Shown: positions 31,851 to 40,384 of the stretch, piece by piece | How the letters are laid out: every line of letters begins with the position of its first letter | Numbering within the stretch: the first letter of the stretch is position 1 | DNA from: DATKZH01 sp964475955 | GTDB taxonomy: Bacteria; Planctomycetota; Planctomycetia; Pirellulales; Thermoguttaceae | NCBI GenBank assembly: GCA_964475955.1 | Contig: CAYYZY010000052.1 | Location: forward strand, 1 to 42,786 | Direction: 5' to 3' | DNA: 42,786 nt | Program-made: the position numbers and the translations under genes | The notes under the pieces: generated by a model | The model's database searches: none | What the model was told of the DNA's origin: nothing | What the model saw: the letters and a program-made list of their open reading frames with translations, nothing else

Positions 31851-33188
31851 TCAGGCAAGCTGATCGCGGTTCTCGTAGATCTTCTCGATGGCGTTGGCGA
31901 TGTCGTCCATGTCCTCGCGCGAGCCGAGCAGGAGGCTCTGGAAGAACCAGACCGCCTCGGAGCAAAGCCGGTCGTTCTCGGGGCACTCGTTCATCTGCCT
32001 CGCTCTGTCGATCTGCTCGGGCGAGTACATCCTTTTGAAGTTCTTCGACTGGAACGTGTGTTCCACGAAGTCGTGTTTGTTGAGCGGAGAGTAGCCGCCG
32101 CTACAGCGTACGCCCTCCGCCGAGAGGGCTTGAAGGAATTTGCCCCGCGGCACGCCGCCGAACTGCTCCGGGAGGTACCGGAAGGAGTACATGTGATAGG
32201 CGGCCCGCGTGACGCCGTCGTTCAGCTTGTGGGGAACGATCCCCGGGATGGGCTCGAGCCTCGAGGTGAGGTAGGCGGCGTTTTCCACCCGGTGGGCGGT
32301 CTGCTCCTCGAGGCGCTCCATCTGCTCCAGCAGGATGGCCGCCTGGTACTCGGCCATGCGGGCCTTGGTGCCGAGCCGGACGCAGCCGCGCCCGCCCGAC
32401 ACGGTCCCGTGCGGCCGGCCGAAGTTGTGGAACGAGTAGCAGACGTCCATCAGGTGCTCGTCGTCGCCGATCACGGCGCCCCCTTCGCCGCAGGTGAAGT
32501 TCTTCGAGTTCTGGAAGCTGAAGCAGCCCAGGTCGCCGATCGACCCGCACTTCTTCCCCCGCCACTCGCCCATCCACGCCTGGCAGGCGTCTTCGACGAT
32601 CCTCAGGTCGTGCTTCTCGGCCACGGCCGTGATTTTGTCCATGTCGGCGGGCAGCCCGAGGATATGCACGGGCAGGATCGCCCGCGTGCTCTCCGTGATT
32701 CGATCCTCCATGGCGTCGGGATCGACGGTGAACGTCTCCCGTTCGGTATCCACGAAGACCGGAAGCGCGCCGACCAGGAGGATGGCCTCCACCGTGGCGA
32801 CGAACGTGTAGGGGCCGACGAGCACCTCGTCGCCCGCCCCAATGTCCAGGGCCGTGAGCGCAGTGATCAGGGCGTTCGTGCCGTTCGTGGTCGCCAGGCA
32901 GCGCTTCGTGCCCATCAGCGCGGCGTACTTCTTCTCGAACTCGGCGACGACGCCGCGCCGGGACCAGACGCCGCTACGAAGCACCTCCAGCACGCGCTGT
33001 TCGTCTTCGGTCTTGTCCCAGATCGGCCAGTCGGGCCACCCGCCCCGGTGTGCCGGCTCTCCCCCGTGGATGGCCAGCTTCTTCGTCGCCTGCGACGACG
33101 CCACGAGCGGGCCGGCGGCCGTCGCCGCAACCGCGCCGGCCGAGGCGGTTTTGAAAAAACTGCGCCGTGTGGATCCGCGTCGAGTCAT
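31851..33188 (-). CDS. DegT/DnrJ/EryC1-family PLP aminotransferase with Tat signal
   Basis: A 445-residue fold-type I PLP enzyme of the sugar aminotransferase/dehydratase group. The first 35 residues are a twin-arginine signal (STRRSFFKTASAGAVAATAAGPLVAS). The catalytic part shows ATTNGTNALITAL, VGPYTFVATVEA, EDACQAW (Asp for PLP) and FSFQNSKNFTCGEGGAV with the PLP-binding Lys. Members normally use nucleotide sugars in the cytoplasm, so a Tat-exported version is curious and its substrate is unknown. The ATG at 33188 is chosen over 33293 because GGAGGA lies just upstream and the Tat motif then sits near the N-terminus. It is upstream of, and co-directional with, the Gfo/Idh gene. Confidence 0.88.
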   Translation of the reverse strand: MTRRGSTRRSFFKTASAGAVAATAAGPLVASSQATKKLAIHGGEPAHRGGWPDWPIWDKTEDEQRVLEVLRSGVWSRRGVVAEFEKKYAALMGTKRCLATTNGTNALITALTALDIGAGDEVLVGPYTFVATVEAILLVGALPVFVDTERETFTVDPDAMEDRITESTRAILPVHILGLPADMDKITAVAEKHDLRIVEDACQAWMGEWRGKKCGSIGDLGCFSFQNSKNFTCGEGGAVIGDDEHLMDVCYSFHNFGRPHGTVSGGRGCVRLGTKARMAEYQAAILLEQMERLEEQTAHRVENAAYLTSRLEPIPGIVPHKLNDGVTRAAYHMYSFRYLPEQFGGVPRGKFLQALSAEGVRCSGGYSPLNKHDFVEHTFQSKNFKRMYSPEQIDRARQMNECPENDRLCSEAVWFFQSLLLGSREDMDDIANAIEKIYENRDQLA

Positions 33189-33777
33189 GGCTTCGTCCTC
33201 CTCCGAATCGGGATCGTGAGGCAGTCCGTTGCTGCAAGGCGGGGCGCTCCGGCGGTCTCGGGGAACGACCCGCGACGTGGCTTCCTGCTTCAAGTCGAGT
33301 CCAGCCGCTTATCCGTCACGGATTTTAATCCACCGTTGCCCCGCACTGCAACCACAGGGGGGCTGCCGAAGCGTGCAGAAAGCAAGGTCTTGCACGGACG
33401 AAGGACGGAGGCGGTTTCCGTTGCCTTACCGCGAAGCGGTTGTGTCTGATAGCCCGGGGTTGCGCAGCTACCCCGGGGTCCTTGTTGAACAGCTTGAACA
33501 GCAAGGGAGCGGGCCGAAAAGTGACGAACAGGATTCCGACGCCGCACGCCCGTTTGTCCCCGAAGCAACGGGATAGGAGTCTCTGACCGCGATGACGCGC
33601 GCGGGGTGCGCGCATGTTATGGGCACGTTTCCAACGTGCCATTGGGTTGTGGGCACGTTGGAAACGTGCCCCACGTTGGGCGCATCCCTGGCAATTCGCC
33701 GGCCGGCCCTGATAAAATGACAGCCGGCATCGTCGCTCGGACTCCGCTTCAGAACTTCCTCAACGGAGAATCAACTC
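33189..33777. other. Divergent intergenic region with palindromes
   Basis: About 590 bp between the DegT-like gene (minus) and the GH92 gene (plus). It holds an 8-bp-stem hairpin at 33453-33477 (CCCGGGGT/ACCCCGGG), the family 4 element at 33621-33671, and a possible -10 box TAAAAT at 33713-33718 for the GH92 gene without a clear -35. No gene is recognised; open frames here are repeat-derived. Confidence 0.45.
33621..33671. repeat. Palindromic repeat, family 4 (GGGCACGTTTCC type)
   Basis: A perfect 20-bp inverted repeat: GGGCACGTTTCCAACGTGCC at 33621-33640 and its complement at 33652-33671, with an 11-nt spacer. Each arm is itself nearly palindromic (GCACGTT/AACGTGC). Translation gives the GHVGNVP-type peptide familiar as a false ORF in planctomycete genomes. 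Confidence 0.85.
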
Positions 33778-36700
33778 GTGTTCGCGAAACGCATGGTGCA
33801 GTTTGGGTGCAGCTTGGCCTGCTTGGCCATCCTTTGTCCGGGCAGTCCGTCGGCTGCCGAGGAGCGGTCGGACGGCGCCGAACTGCTTTGGCAGATCGGT
33901 CAGCCGGACGACGCCGCGGCGGAGTTTCGTCACGGGCCGGGCGGCTACAAGAGCTTCGATCGGGACGGCTGGTTCGTCGTGGGGCGCTCCCAGGCGCGCG
34001 AGGACTGGCCGTACACGCACCCCGGCCCGGTTGACGGCTGGGCCTCCGGGAGCAACCACACGTTCCGCATATTCTTCGCGCTGGAGGAGCCCGTCGCCGA
34101 AGGACCGTACCGCCTCGTGGTGGATTTCGTCGATACCCACTATGTCCGCCCGCCGATGCTCGTCGTTGCGGTCAACGGCCAAGCCGTCAAGCGTTATCAG
34201 GTTCCGGCCGGCGCTTCCGACGATTCGATCATGGGCCGCCCGGAGGCCGGCAAAGAGCACCGGTTTTCGGTCGAGGTACCGGCAGACGCCCTGGAACCGG
34301 GGCTGAACGAGATCACGATCGAGAACGTGCAGGCGAGTTGGGTGGTCTACGATTGGCTCGGCTTCGAGGGCCCCGCTTCCGCCAAGGTCGTCAAGCCCCG
34401 GGGCACGTCTTTGCAGGGGCTCCGCGCGGAACCGTGGCTGATGAAATACCACGGCCAGCCGGTCCAGCACGTGGTGGCCGAACTGGTTCATTTCGGGGCG
34501 CAGACCGACGTGCGGGTTCAGCCCGAGAGAGGCGAGCCGGCGGTCGTTCGAATGAGCCCGGGGGAACGTCGGACCGTCGCGCTGCGCATCCCTCCGGTGG
34601 CGAGTCCGACGGCCGTGCAAGTCACCGTGAAGACGGACGGCGCCGTCTGCGACGAGCGGCAGGTCGTCCTCCCGCCGGCCCGCCCGCGCGAGCCGGCCGA
34701 CTGGGTCGATTGCCCGATCGGCACGTCCACGTCGCGATGGATGTTGTACCCGGGGCCGTCGATGCCCTTCGGCATGGTCAAGCTGAGTCCCGACAACCAG
34801 CAGCAGGGCTGGAAGGCCGGCTACGAGTACACGATCGACAACATCGCCGGCTTCAGTCACCTGCACTCGTGGACCATGGGAGGCTTGCTGACCATGCCGG
34901 CCGTGGGACCGCTGCACGTCGAGCCGGGCGGGGAGCGCGACCCGGATGCCGGTTACCGCTCCCGGTTCCGCCACGAGACGGAAATCGCCGAGCCGGGCTA
35001 CTACTCGGTGCTGCTCGACGACTACGGCGTCCACGCCGAACTCACGGCCACCACAAGGGCCGGTTTTCAGCGGTACACCTTCCCCAAATCGGATCGGGCG
35101 CGCATCCTCTTCGATCTGCTCACGCCGACCGAATACGGCTATCAAGTCCTGGATGCCCAAGTGCGCCGCGTCGGCGACCGCGAGATTGAAGGCTACAGCA
35201 GACAGCAGAGCGGGCGTCACGCCTCGTACCAGGAGTTTACGCTGCACTTCGTCGCCCGCACGAGCAAGCCGTTTGCCTCGATGGGGGGCTGGGTCGACGG
35301 CGAGATCCGCCGGGACGTGGCGGAAATCGCCGGCAAGGGCGACGTGGGCGCGTGGCTCGACTTCACGACCAAAGAGGGGGAGCAGATCCAACTGCAGACG
35401 GGCGTTTCCCTGGTGAGCGTCGAGCAGGCCCGGCTGAATCTCGAAACGGAGATGCAGCCGTTCGGCTGGGGCTTCGACGCCTGCCGCAAACGGGCCCGAA
35501 CGGTCTGGAACGACCTGCTCGGCCGCATCGAGATCGAGGGCGGGCGCCCGGTCGATCACGTGAAGTTCTACACCAATCTCTATCGTTCCTACTGTGCGCG
35601 CACCATGTGGTCCGACGTGAACGGCAAATACGTCGACATGCACGAGCGGGTGCAGCAACTGCCCGACGCCGACTCCCCGGTCTACGGGTGCGACGCCTTC
35701 TGGAACACCTTCTGGAACCTGAACCCGTTGTGGAACCTGGCCACGCCCGAGATCTCCGACCGGTGGGTCCGCTCGCTGCTGGAGATCTACGATCGCGGCG
35801 GCTGGCTGGCGAAGGGGCCGACCGGCATCGAGTACTCCAGCATCATGGTGGCCTCGCACGAGATTCCCTTCATGGTCGCGGCCTATCAGCACGGCATTCG
35901 CGGTTACGACGCCGAGAAGGCCCTCGAAGCGATGGTCCACTGCCAGACGACGCCCGCGCAGCCGCACCCGGGCGGCGGACACGTGGGCAATCGCCACCTG
36001 GGGCCTTATTTGGAGCACGGGTACGTTCCGGTCGGGGAGGGCGCGGCGTCGAACACGCTGGAGTACGCGTACGACGACTGGTGCGTGGCCCAGATGGCCA
36101 AGGCCCTCGGCCACGACGAAACCTACCGGCAGTTCCGGCGGCGCGGCGAGTTCTGGCGCAACCTCTTCGACCCGGAAACCGGTTTCATGCGGCCGCGCCG
36201 GGCCGACGGGAGCTGGTTGGAGCCGTTCGATCCCTACAGCCACGCCGGCGGTTGGGTGGAAGGCAACCCGTGGCAATTTACCTGGTTCGTTCCCCAAAAC
36301 GTGCGCGGACTGGTCGAGGCGCTGGGCCGGGAACGGTTCATCGAGCGACTCGACGAGGGGCTGGCCCAATCGGCGAAGACCGACTTCAACGCCCCGGGCG
36401 ACCGCATGGCCACGGTCCCCATCAATCACGGGAATCAGCCGAGCATGCAGGCGGCCTACCTGTTCAACCACGCGGGCGCGCCGTGGCTGACCCAGAAGTG
36501 GGCCCGCTCGATCATGGAGAACTACTACGGCGACGATCCCATCGACGGCTGGCCGGGCGACGAGGACCAGGGACAGGGGGGCGCCTGGTTCGTCATCAGC
36601 GCCATGGGCTTGTTCCAGATGGACGGCGGCTGCCGGGTCGATCCCATCTACGAGTTGGGATCGCCACTGTTCGATCGCGTCGTGATCCACCTCAATCCGG

Positions 36701-36918
36701 ATTACTACGCCGGCGAGACTTTCGTGATCGAAGCCCGAGACAACTCGCCGGAGAATATCTACATCCAGTCGGCGACGCTCGACGGCCGGCCGCTCGATCG
36801 GCCCTGGTTTCCTGCGAAGCAGCTTCTCGACGGGGGCACGCTGTCGCTTCAGATGGGGCCCGAGCCGAACGAGGAGTGGGGCGCCGGAACGGCCAAAGCA
36901 CCGCCGGCGGCAAGGTGA
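33778..36918 (+). CDS. GH92 family alpha-mannosidase, exported
   Basis: A 1,046-residue secreted glycosidase. A signal peptide (residues 1-27, ending SPSAAEE) is followed by a beta-sandwich of the rhamnogalacturonan-lyase CBM-like type (about 36-195, LLWQIGQPDDAAAEF ... IENVQASWVVYDWLGFEGP). The GH92 N-terminal lobe and (alpha/alpha)6 barrel follow, with diagnostic blocks VDCPIGTSTSRWMLYPGPSMPFGMVKLSPD, YGCDAFWNTFWNLNPLW, GNPWQFTWFVPQN and GDEDQGQGGAWFVISAMG (about 927-945). Known GH92 enzymes are Ca2+-dependent exo-alpha-mannosidases inverting at alpha-1,2 (or 1,3/1,4/1,6) linkages. Linkage specificity is not predictable here. The start is the GTG at 33778 or the ATG at 33793. It stands alone on the plus strand. 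Confidence 0.93.
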   Translation: MFAKRMVQFGCSLACLAILCPGSPSAAEERSDGAELLWQIGQPDDAAAEFRHGPGGYKSFDRDGWFVVGRSQAREDWPYTHPGPVDGWASGSNHTFRIFFALEEPVAEGPYRLVVDFVDTHYVRPPMLVVAVNGQAVKRYQVPAGASDDSIMGRPEAGKEHRFSVEVPADALEPGLNEITIENVQASWVVYDWLGFEGPASAKVVKPRGTSLQGLRAEPWLMKYHGQPVQHVVAELVHFGAQTDVRVQPERGEPAVVRMSPGERRTVALRIPPVASPTAVQVTVKTDGAVCDERQVVLPPARPREPADWVDCPIGTSTSRWMLYPGPSMPFGMVKLSPDNQQQGWKAGYEYTIDNIAGFSHLHSWTMGGLLTMPAVGPLHVEPGGERDPDAGYRSRFRHETEIAEPGYYSVLLDDYGVHAELTATTRAGFQRYTFPKSDRARILFDLLTPTEYGYQVLDAQVRRVGDREIEGYSRQQSGRHASYQEFTLHFVARTSKPFASMGGWVDGEIRRDVAEIAGKGDVGAWLDFTTKEGEQIQLQTGVSLVSVEQARLNLETEMQPFGWGFDACRKRARTVWNDLLGRIEIEGGRPVDHVKFYTNLYRSYCARTMWSDVNGKYVDMHERVQQLPDADSPVYGCDAFWNTFWNLNPLWNLATPEISDRWVRSLLEIYDRGGWLAKGPTGIEYSSIMVASHEIPFMVAAYQHGIRGYDAEKALEAMVHCQTTPAQPHPGGGHVGNRHLGPYLEHGYVPVGEGAASNTLEYAYDDWCVAQMAKALGHDETYRQFRRRGEFWRNLFDPETGFMRPRRADGSWLEPFDPYSHAGGWVEGNPWQFTWFVPQNVRGLVEALGRERFIERLDEGLAQSAKTDFNAPGDRMATVPINHGNQPSMQAAYLFNHAGAPWLTQKWARSIMENYYGDDPIDGWPGDEDQGQGGAWFVISAMGLFQMDGGCRVDPIYELGSPLFDRVVIHLNPDYYAGETFVIEARDNSPENIYIQSATLDGRPLDRPWFPAKQLLDGGTLSLQMGPEPNEEWGAGTAKAPPAAR

Positions 36919-37104
36919 CTGCGGGCGACGCCGCCGCATTTGCCGGGCGGGCTCCGCAGGTCGGTGCGGCGGAAGGTCTGTCCTCTGCTCCGCAATCAGG
37001 TCGCCCGTAACCTCCGGACGATGGAGGACGACCGGGTAACGGCAGGGATGGACGATCCGGGCGCGATCGGTTCCGGCACGCGGTATTCCGAGCAGGGCGT
37101 CCGG

Positions 37105-37359
37105 TCAGTGCGCGGCCTTTTTCCGCACGTCGGCCTCGCGGAAGCTGCTGATGAAGATCGCGCCGATCTCGTAGCAGTGGTCGGCGACGCGGCGGCTTCG
37201 GATCACCTCGATCGGGCGGCAGCGGCCGTCGGGCAAGAGCAGCGTCAGTTGCTCCTTGGGGAAGAGCTGCTCGCCGTGCAGGAATCCGGCGCCGGTCCGC
37301 GAGACGTCCTTGGTGTACACCTTGTGCCAGGCGGCAATGTAGCCCGCCGAAGGGTCCAC
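37105..37359 (-). CDS. PilZ-domain protein, N-terminally truncated
   Basis: An 84-residue frame matching the C-terminal part of a PilZ (c-di-GMP binding) domain. It has KDVSRTGAGFLH (DxSxxG motif), a basic strand (RPIEVIRSRRV) and YEIGAIFISSF. The RxxxR half of the binding motif, normally N-terminal, is absent. The GTG at 37359 has an in-frame stop (TAG) 9 nt upstream, so it cannot be extended. It is probably a remnant or a degenerate, non-binding PilZ. The flanks (36919-37104 and 37360-37643) hold nothing I recognise. Confidence 0.6.
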   Translation of the reverse strand: MDPSAGYIAAWHKVYTKDVSRTGAGFLHGEQLFPKEQLTLLLPDGRCRPIEVIRSRRVADHCYEIGAIFISSFREADVRKKAAH

Positions 37360-37643
37360 AGCAACACACTAGCATTAAGCCTTTGATCAAGTTGCTGCGG
37401 AGCGCGAAGGGCTGGTTCGTTGACCGCGAGCGACCTTTGCACCAAGGTGATCGACTCAAGCCGTTGCCTTCCGCGTGGTTACGGCGAGTTCCCCAGTCGC
37501 TTGCCCGCGTGCCCGAGCGGCAGAATCGGCACAATCGGCCGAATCGGAACTCCCGCGAGCCGTCTTCCCGACCGCCGCAACGCGCCCGCTGCCCTCCCGA
37601 GTTCGGCGACGAAGTAAGCCGCGCGGGCCGAGCGGCGCGAGGA
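37360..37643. other. Intergenic region, nothing recognised
   Basis: About 280 bp between the PilZ remnant (minus) and the promoter of the small membrane protein (plus). It contains a short simple tract (CAGAATCGGCACAATCGG type, about 37520-37550) but no gene, RNA or clear repeat. Confidence 0.35.
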
Positions 37644-37671
37644 TTGACGGGCGCCGCCCGCCGGGCAAAAT
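37644..37671 (+). promoter_or_regulatory. Sigma-70-type promoter, possibly leaderless
   Basis: TTGACG (37644-37649), 16-bp spacer, CAAAAT (37666-37671). The ATG at 37679 begins 8 bp past the -10 box, so the expected transcription start coincides with the start codon. The mRNA would be leaderless, which fits the lack of a ribosome-binding site. Confidence 0.5.
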
Positions 37672-37678
37672 GACCTGC

Positions 37679-38089
37679 ATGGCCGACGAACCGCAGAAGA
37701 CGACCGACTCCCAAGAGCCGGACGAAACGTACGAGCTTCTCCCGCCCGAGCCGGTTGAGATCAAGCCGACGGCGCCGCTCTACGGGCCCGATCCGGAAGA
37801 GTTGCTTGAACCCGAGCCTCCGGAAGAGGAGCGGGAGGGGTTCCAGTTCTCGCTGCGCGAACTGTTCCTGATCATGACCGCGGCGGCCGTCGCTCTGGGG
37901 ATCGTGTCGGCGCTACCCAAAGGGGCCGTACTGCAGGGCGTGCTGGCATTCCTGGGGATCGGCCTGTTCGTCGCGCTGATCGTGGTGGACTACCTGGGCG
38001 TCAAGTCGAGGGGCGTCTACATCGTGTGGTTCGTGGCTTTCGTCTGCTACCTCATGGTCGGGCTGCTGGCGGCCATCGGCCGATTCTGA
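37679..38089 (+). CDS. Small planctomycete-type membrane protein
   Basis: A 136-residue protein. The first 55 residues are acidic and Pro/Glu-rich (LLPPEPVEIKPTAPLYGPDPEELLEPEPPEEERE) and presumably cytosolic. The motif FQFSLRELFLIMTAAAVALGIV follows, the FSLRxLF opening of many planctomycete small membrane proteins, and then two more hydrophobic segments (about 86-104 and 112-132). Three transmembrane helices and no other domain; function unknown. The ATG at 37679 is preferred; another at 37670 lies in the -10 box. Confidence 0.7.
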   Translation: MADEPQKTTDSQEPDETYELLPPEPVEIKPTAPLYGPDPEELLEPEPPEEEREGFQFSLRELFLIMTAAAVALGIVSALPKGAVLQGVLAFLGIGLFVALIVVDYLGVKSRGVYIVWFVAFVCYLMVGLLAAIGRF

Positions 38090-38433
38090 GCCACGGCCGC
38101 GTTGGAACGGACCGGGCGCGACTTTGCGGCGAACCTTGGATACTCCCTCCCGCGTCGATCCACAAGGCGGTGATCGGAAGGTCGTCGAGACTCGCCAGAG
38201 CCCGCCTCGCCCGCTAACCCCCCCGGTTTGGGTGGCTCGTGCCGCCCGGCCCCGGCGGGAAGCTAGCCGTGCTGCCAGCCAAAGCCGCGTTGCCCCCGTC
38301 GGGCGATCGGGATAGAATCCGGCTCGCCCGTCGGCAGGGGCTTGCGGCGCGGAGAGGCCGCTTGGCCGATTCGCGGCTGGAAGCCCGCGGGGGCGCACGC
38401 ACTCGAATCCGCGCACGAAAGGAGTCGGTCGCC
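38090..38433. other. Intergenic region with the SYLF gene promoter
   Basis: About 340 bp between the membrane-protein gene and the SYLF gene, both on the plus strand. It contains the promoter at 38290-38318 and otherwise nothing recognisable. Confidence 0.4.
38290..38318 (+). promoter_or_regulatory. Sigma-70-type promoter of the SYLF gene
   Basis: TTGCCC (38290-38295), 17-bp spacer, TAGAAT (38313-38318). It leaves a leader of about 110 nt before the GTG at 38434. The TAGAAT box is the same as in the lysS promoter. Confidence 0.6.
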
Positions 38434-39489
38434 GTGAAGACGAGCGCAACATCGGCAATCGGAGCGTGGGCCCTTTCCCTCCTCGTGGTCGCGGGACCCG
38501 CCTGGGGACAGACCCGGGAAGCGGCCGTCGTCGAGTCGGCGATCACCGTGCTCGACGAGATCATGGCGATCCCGCTGCGCAACATCCCGGAATCGCTGCT
38601 GGCCGACGCCGAAGGAGTGGCCATCGTCCCCGACGTCGTGAAGATCAGCTTCGTGGCCGGGTTGCGCCGCGGCCGCGGCGTCCTGCTCGTCAGAGACGCG
38701 TCGGGCGCCTGGGCCGCTCCCCAATTCGTCACCCTCACCGGTGGAAGCGTGGGCTGGCAGGCCGGGCTCCAGGCAACCGACGTGATCCTCGTCTTCAAGA
38801 GCCGCAGGAGCATCCGGGGCCTGATGAACGGAACCCTCACCCTCGGCGCCGACGCCGCCGTGGCCGCCGGGCCCGTGGGGCGCAACGCGGCCGCCGCGAC
38901 CGACGTCGGCCTGAGGTCCGAAATCTACACCTACTCCCGAAGCCGCGGGCTGTTCGCCGGCGTGTCGCTCGACGGGTCGGTCCTCGAAGTCGATCGGGTG
39001 GCCAACGCGTTCTACTACCAGAACACGGGCGGGTCGCTGCGCGGCCCCAACGAGCCGGTCCCGCTCCCGGAGTCCGCAACCCGGCTGATGCAACGCTTGG
39101 CCCAGTACTCGGGTTCCGCGCGCCTGGCCGAATCGGTGCCGGCCGGCGCTTTGCAGGGTCCGCCGCTCGGGTCGAACGCGGCGATCCGGCAGCAACTGAG
39201 CAGCCAGTCGCTCGCACTGTACGCCTTGCTCGACGACCGCTGGAAGGACTACCTCGCTCTGCCGGCGGAGGTGTTCGAGGGGACCGAGCCGCCCAGCCAC
39301 TCCGAGCTGGCGGAGTCGCTGAGCCGGTTCGACACGGTCGCGGCCACGCCGGCGTACCGGCTCTTGACGCAGCGTCCCGAGTTCCAGGCGACGCATCGGC
39401 TGCTGAGGCAGTACGTGGCCGCCCTGAGGCCCCAAGTCGGCTCGCGGCTGAGCCTGCCACCGCCTCCGGGCGGGACCTCCGCGCAATGA
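38434..39489 (+). CDS. Exported SYLF/Ysc84 lipid-binding-domain protein
   Basis: A 351-residue protein with a signal peptide (KTSATSAIGAWALSLLVVAGPAWG). The SYLF (DUF500, Ysc84-like) domain occupies about 27-215: AVVESAITVLDEIMAIPLRNIPESLLADAEGVAIVPDVVK, RGRGVLLVRD, GGSVGWQAGLQATDVILVF, TLGADAAVAAGPVGR and EIYTYSRSRGLFAGVSLDGSVL. SYLF domains bind phosphoinositides in eukaryotes; the bacterial role is envelope-associated but poorly defined. A C-terminal 130-residue helical extension has no known domain. The GTG at 38434 has AAAGGAG upstream, better than earlier in-frame starts. It is convergent with the DUF1080 pair. Confidence 0.88.
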   Translation: MKTSATSAIGAWALSLLVVAGPAWGQTREAAVVESAITVLDEIMAIPLRNIPESLLADAEGVAIVPDVVKISFVAGLRRGRGVLLVRDASGAWAAPQFVTLTGGSVGWQAGLQATDVILVFKSRRSIRGLMNGTLTLGADAAVAAGPVGRNAAAATDVGLRSEIYTYSRSRGLFAGVSLDGSVLEVDRVANAFYYQNTGGSLRGPNEPVPLPESATRLMQRLAQYSGSARLAESVPAGALQGPPLGSNAAIRQQLSSQSLALYALLDDRWKDYLALPAEVFEGTEPPSHSELAESLSRFDTVAATPAYRLLTQRPEFQATHRLLRQYVAALRPQVGSRLSLPPPPGGTSAQ

Positions 39490-39617
39490 CGGCACGCGCG
39501 CCAGTGCGCGGCCCAATCGCCCGCTGGCCGGCCAGTCCTCGTCCACGCGGCTCGATACGTGCCCGGAAATTCGACAGGTGCCCGGGAAACCGCCGCAACG
39601 CGTGGCGGGATCCTTCT

Positions 39618-40316
39618 TCAGCGTGGGATCAGCTTGACGCTGCGGAAGTGAACCGGTGCGCCTTCCGACTGGAGCCCGATTCGGCCGGGCACCATGTCGA
39701 GGCCGGTCGCCTCGTTCACCTTCTCGCCGTTGACCACGACGGTCACGTCGGGGCCGTCCAGCGTGATTTCGTACTTGTTCCACTGGCCGGGCGGCTTCTC
39801 GTTGGCCTTGATCTTGCCGACGCCGGCGAAGTCGCCGAGGAGTTCGTGGTCCTTGATGACGCGCATGCGGTCGGCGTCGCCCCGGATGCTTGCGCCGTAG
39901 AAGGCCCAGAGGTCGCCGGCATCGCCGCTTTTGAGTTGGGCTTCGACGCACTTGGGCAGGAACGAGACGGCGTCGCCGACGATCCGCAGGAGCACGCCGC
40001 TGTTGCCCGGCTCGGCACCCGGCGGCCATCGCCACTCGACGATCAGCTTGTAGTTGGTGTATTTCTTCTTGGTGTGCAGGTAGCCGAACGGCTCGCCTTT
40101 GCAGACGAGCACGCCGTCGTCGACGCTCCAGACGTCCTCCATCTTCACGTTCTCGTCGGCCAGGTAGCATCCCCAGCCGGAGAGCGATTTGCCGTCGAAC
40201 AGGTCGACGGCCTTGTCGCCCTTTTCGCCCTTTTCGCCCTTGTCGGCCGCAGTGGCCGTGACGGCCGCGCAACTCACCAAGACTGCCAGCGCCATCGTGC
40301 TCGCGGTGCGACCCAT
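39618..40316 (-). CDS. DUF1080 (3-keto-disaccharide hydrolase-like) exported protein 1
   Basis: A 232-residue secreted protein with a signal peptide (MGRTASTMALAVLVSCAAVTATA), a KGEKGEKGDKA linker and a DUF1080 concanavalin-like sandwich (about 37-232: VDLFDGKSLSGWGCYL, VWSVDDGVLVCKG, FGYLHTKKKYTNYKLIVEWRW, GNSGVLLRI, PVHFRSVKLIPR). Some family members are described as 3-keto-disaccharide hydrolases; here the activity is inferred from family only. The ATG at 40316 has AAGGAG 7 nt upstream. It is downstream of its paralogue with a 68-bp gap, so probably co-transcribed. Confidence 0.88.
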   Translation of the reverse strand: MGRTASTMALAVLVSCAAVTATAADKGEKGEKGDKAVDLFDGKSLSGWGCYLADENVKMEDVWSVDDGVLVCKGEPFGYLHTKKKYTNYKLIVEWRWPPGAEPGNSGVLLRIVGDAVSFLPKCVEAQLKSGDAGDLWAFYGASIRGDADRMRVIKDHELLGDFAGVGKIKANEKPPGQWNKYEITLDGPDVTVVVNGEKVNEATGLDMVPGRIGLQSEGAPVHFRSVKLIPR

Positions 40317-40384
40317 GGTGTGTACTCCTTCAGAAAGCGGGACTGAGATGGACCTCGGGCGGGACGCGCCCGCCACCCGTACCG

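Noticed and set aside
33760..36939. 1,059-residue minus-strand open frame opposite the GH92 gene
   Set aside because: It is the antisense shadow of a well-supported GH92 protein, rich in Arg/Val/Gly with no recognisable domain; high GC produces such long antisense frames.
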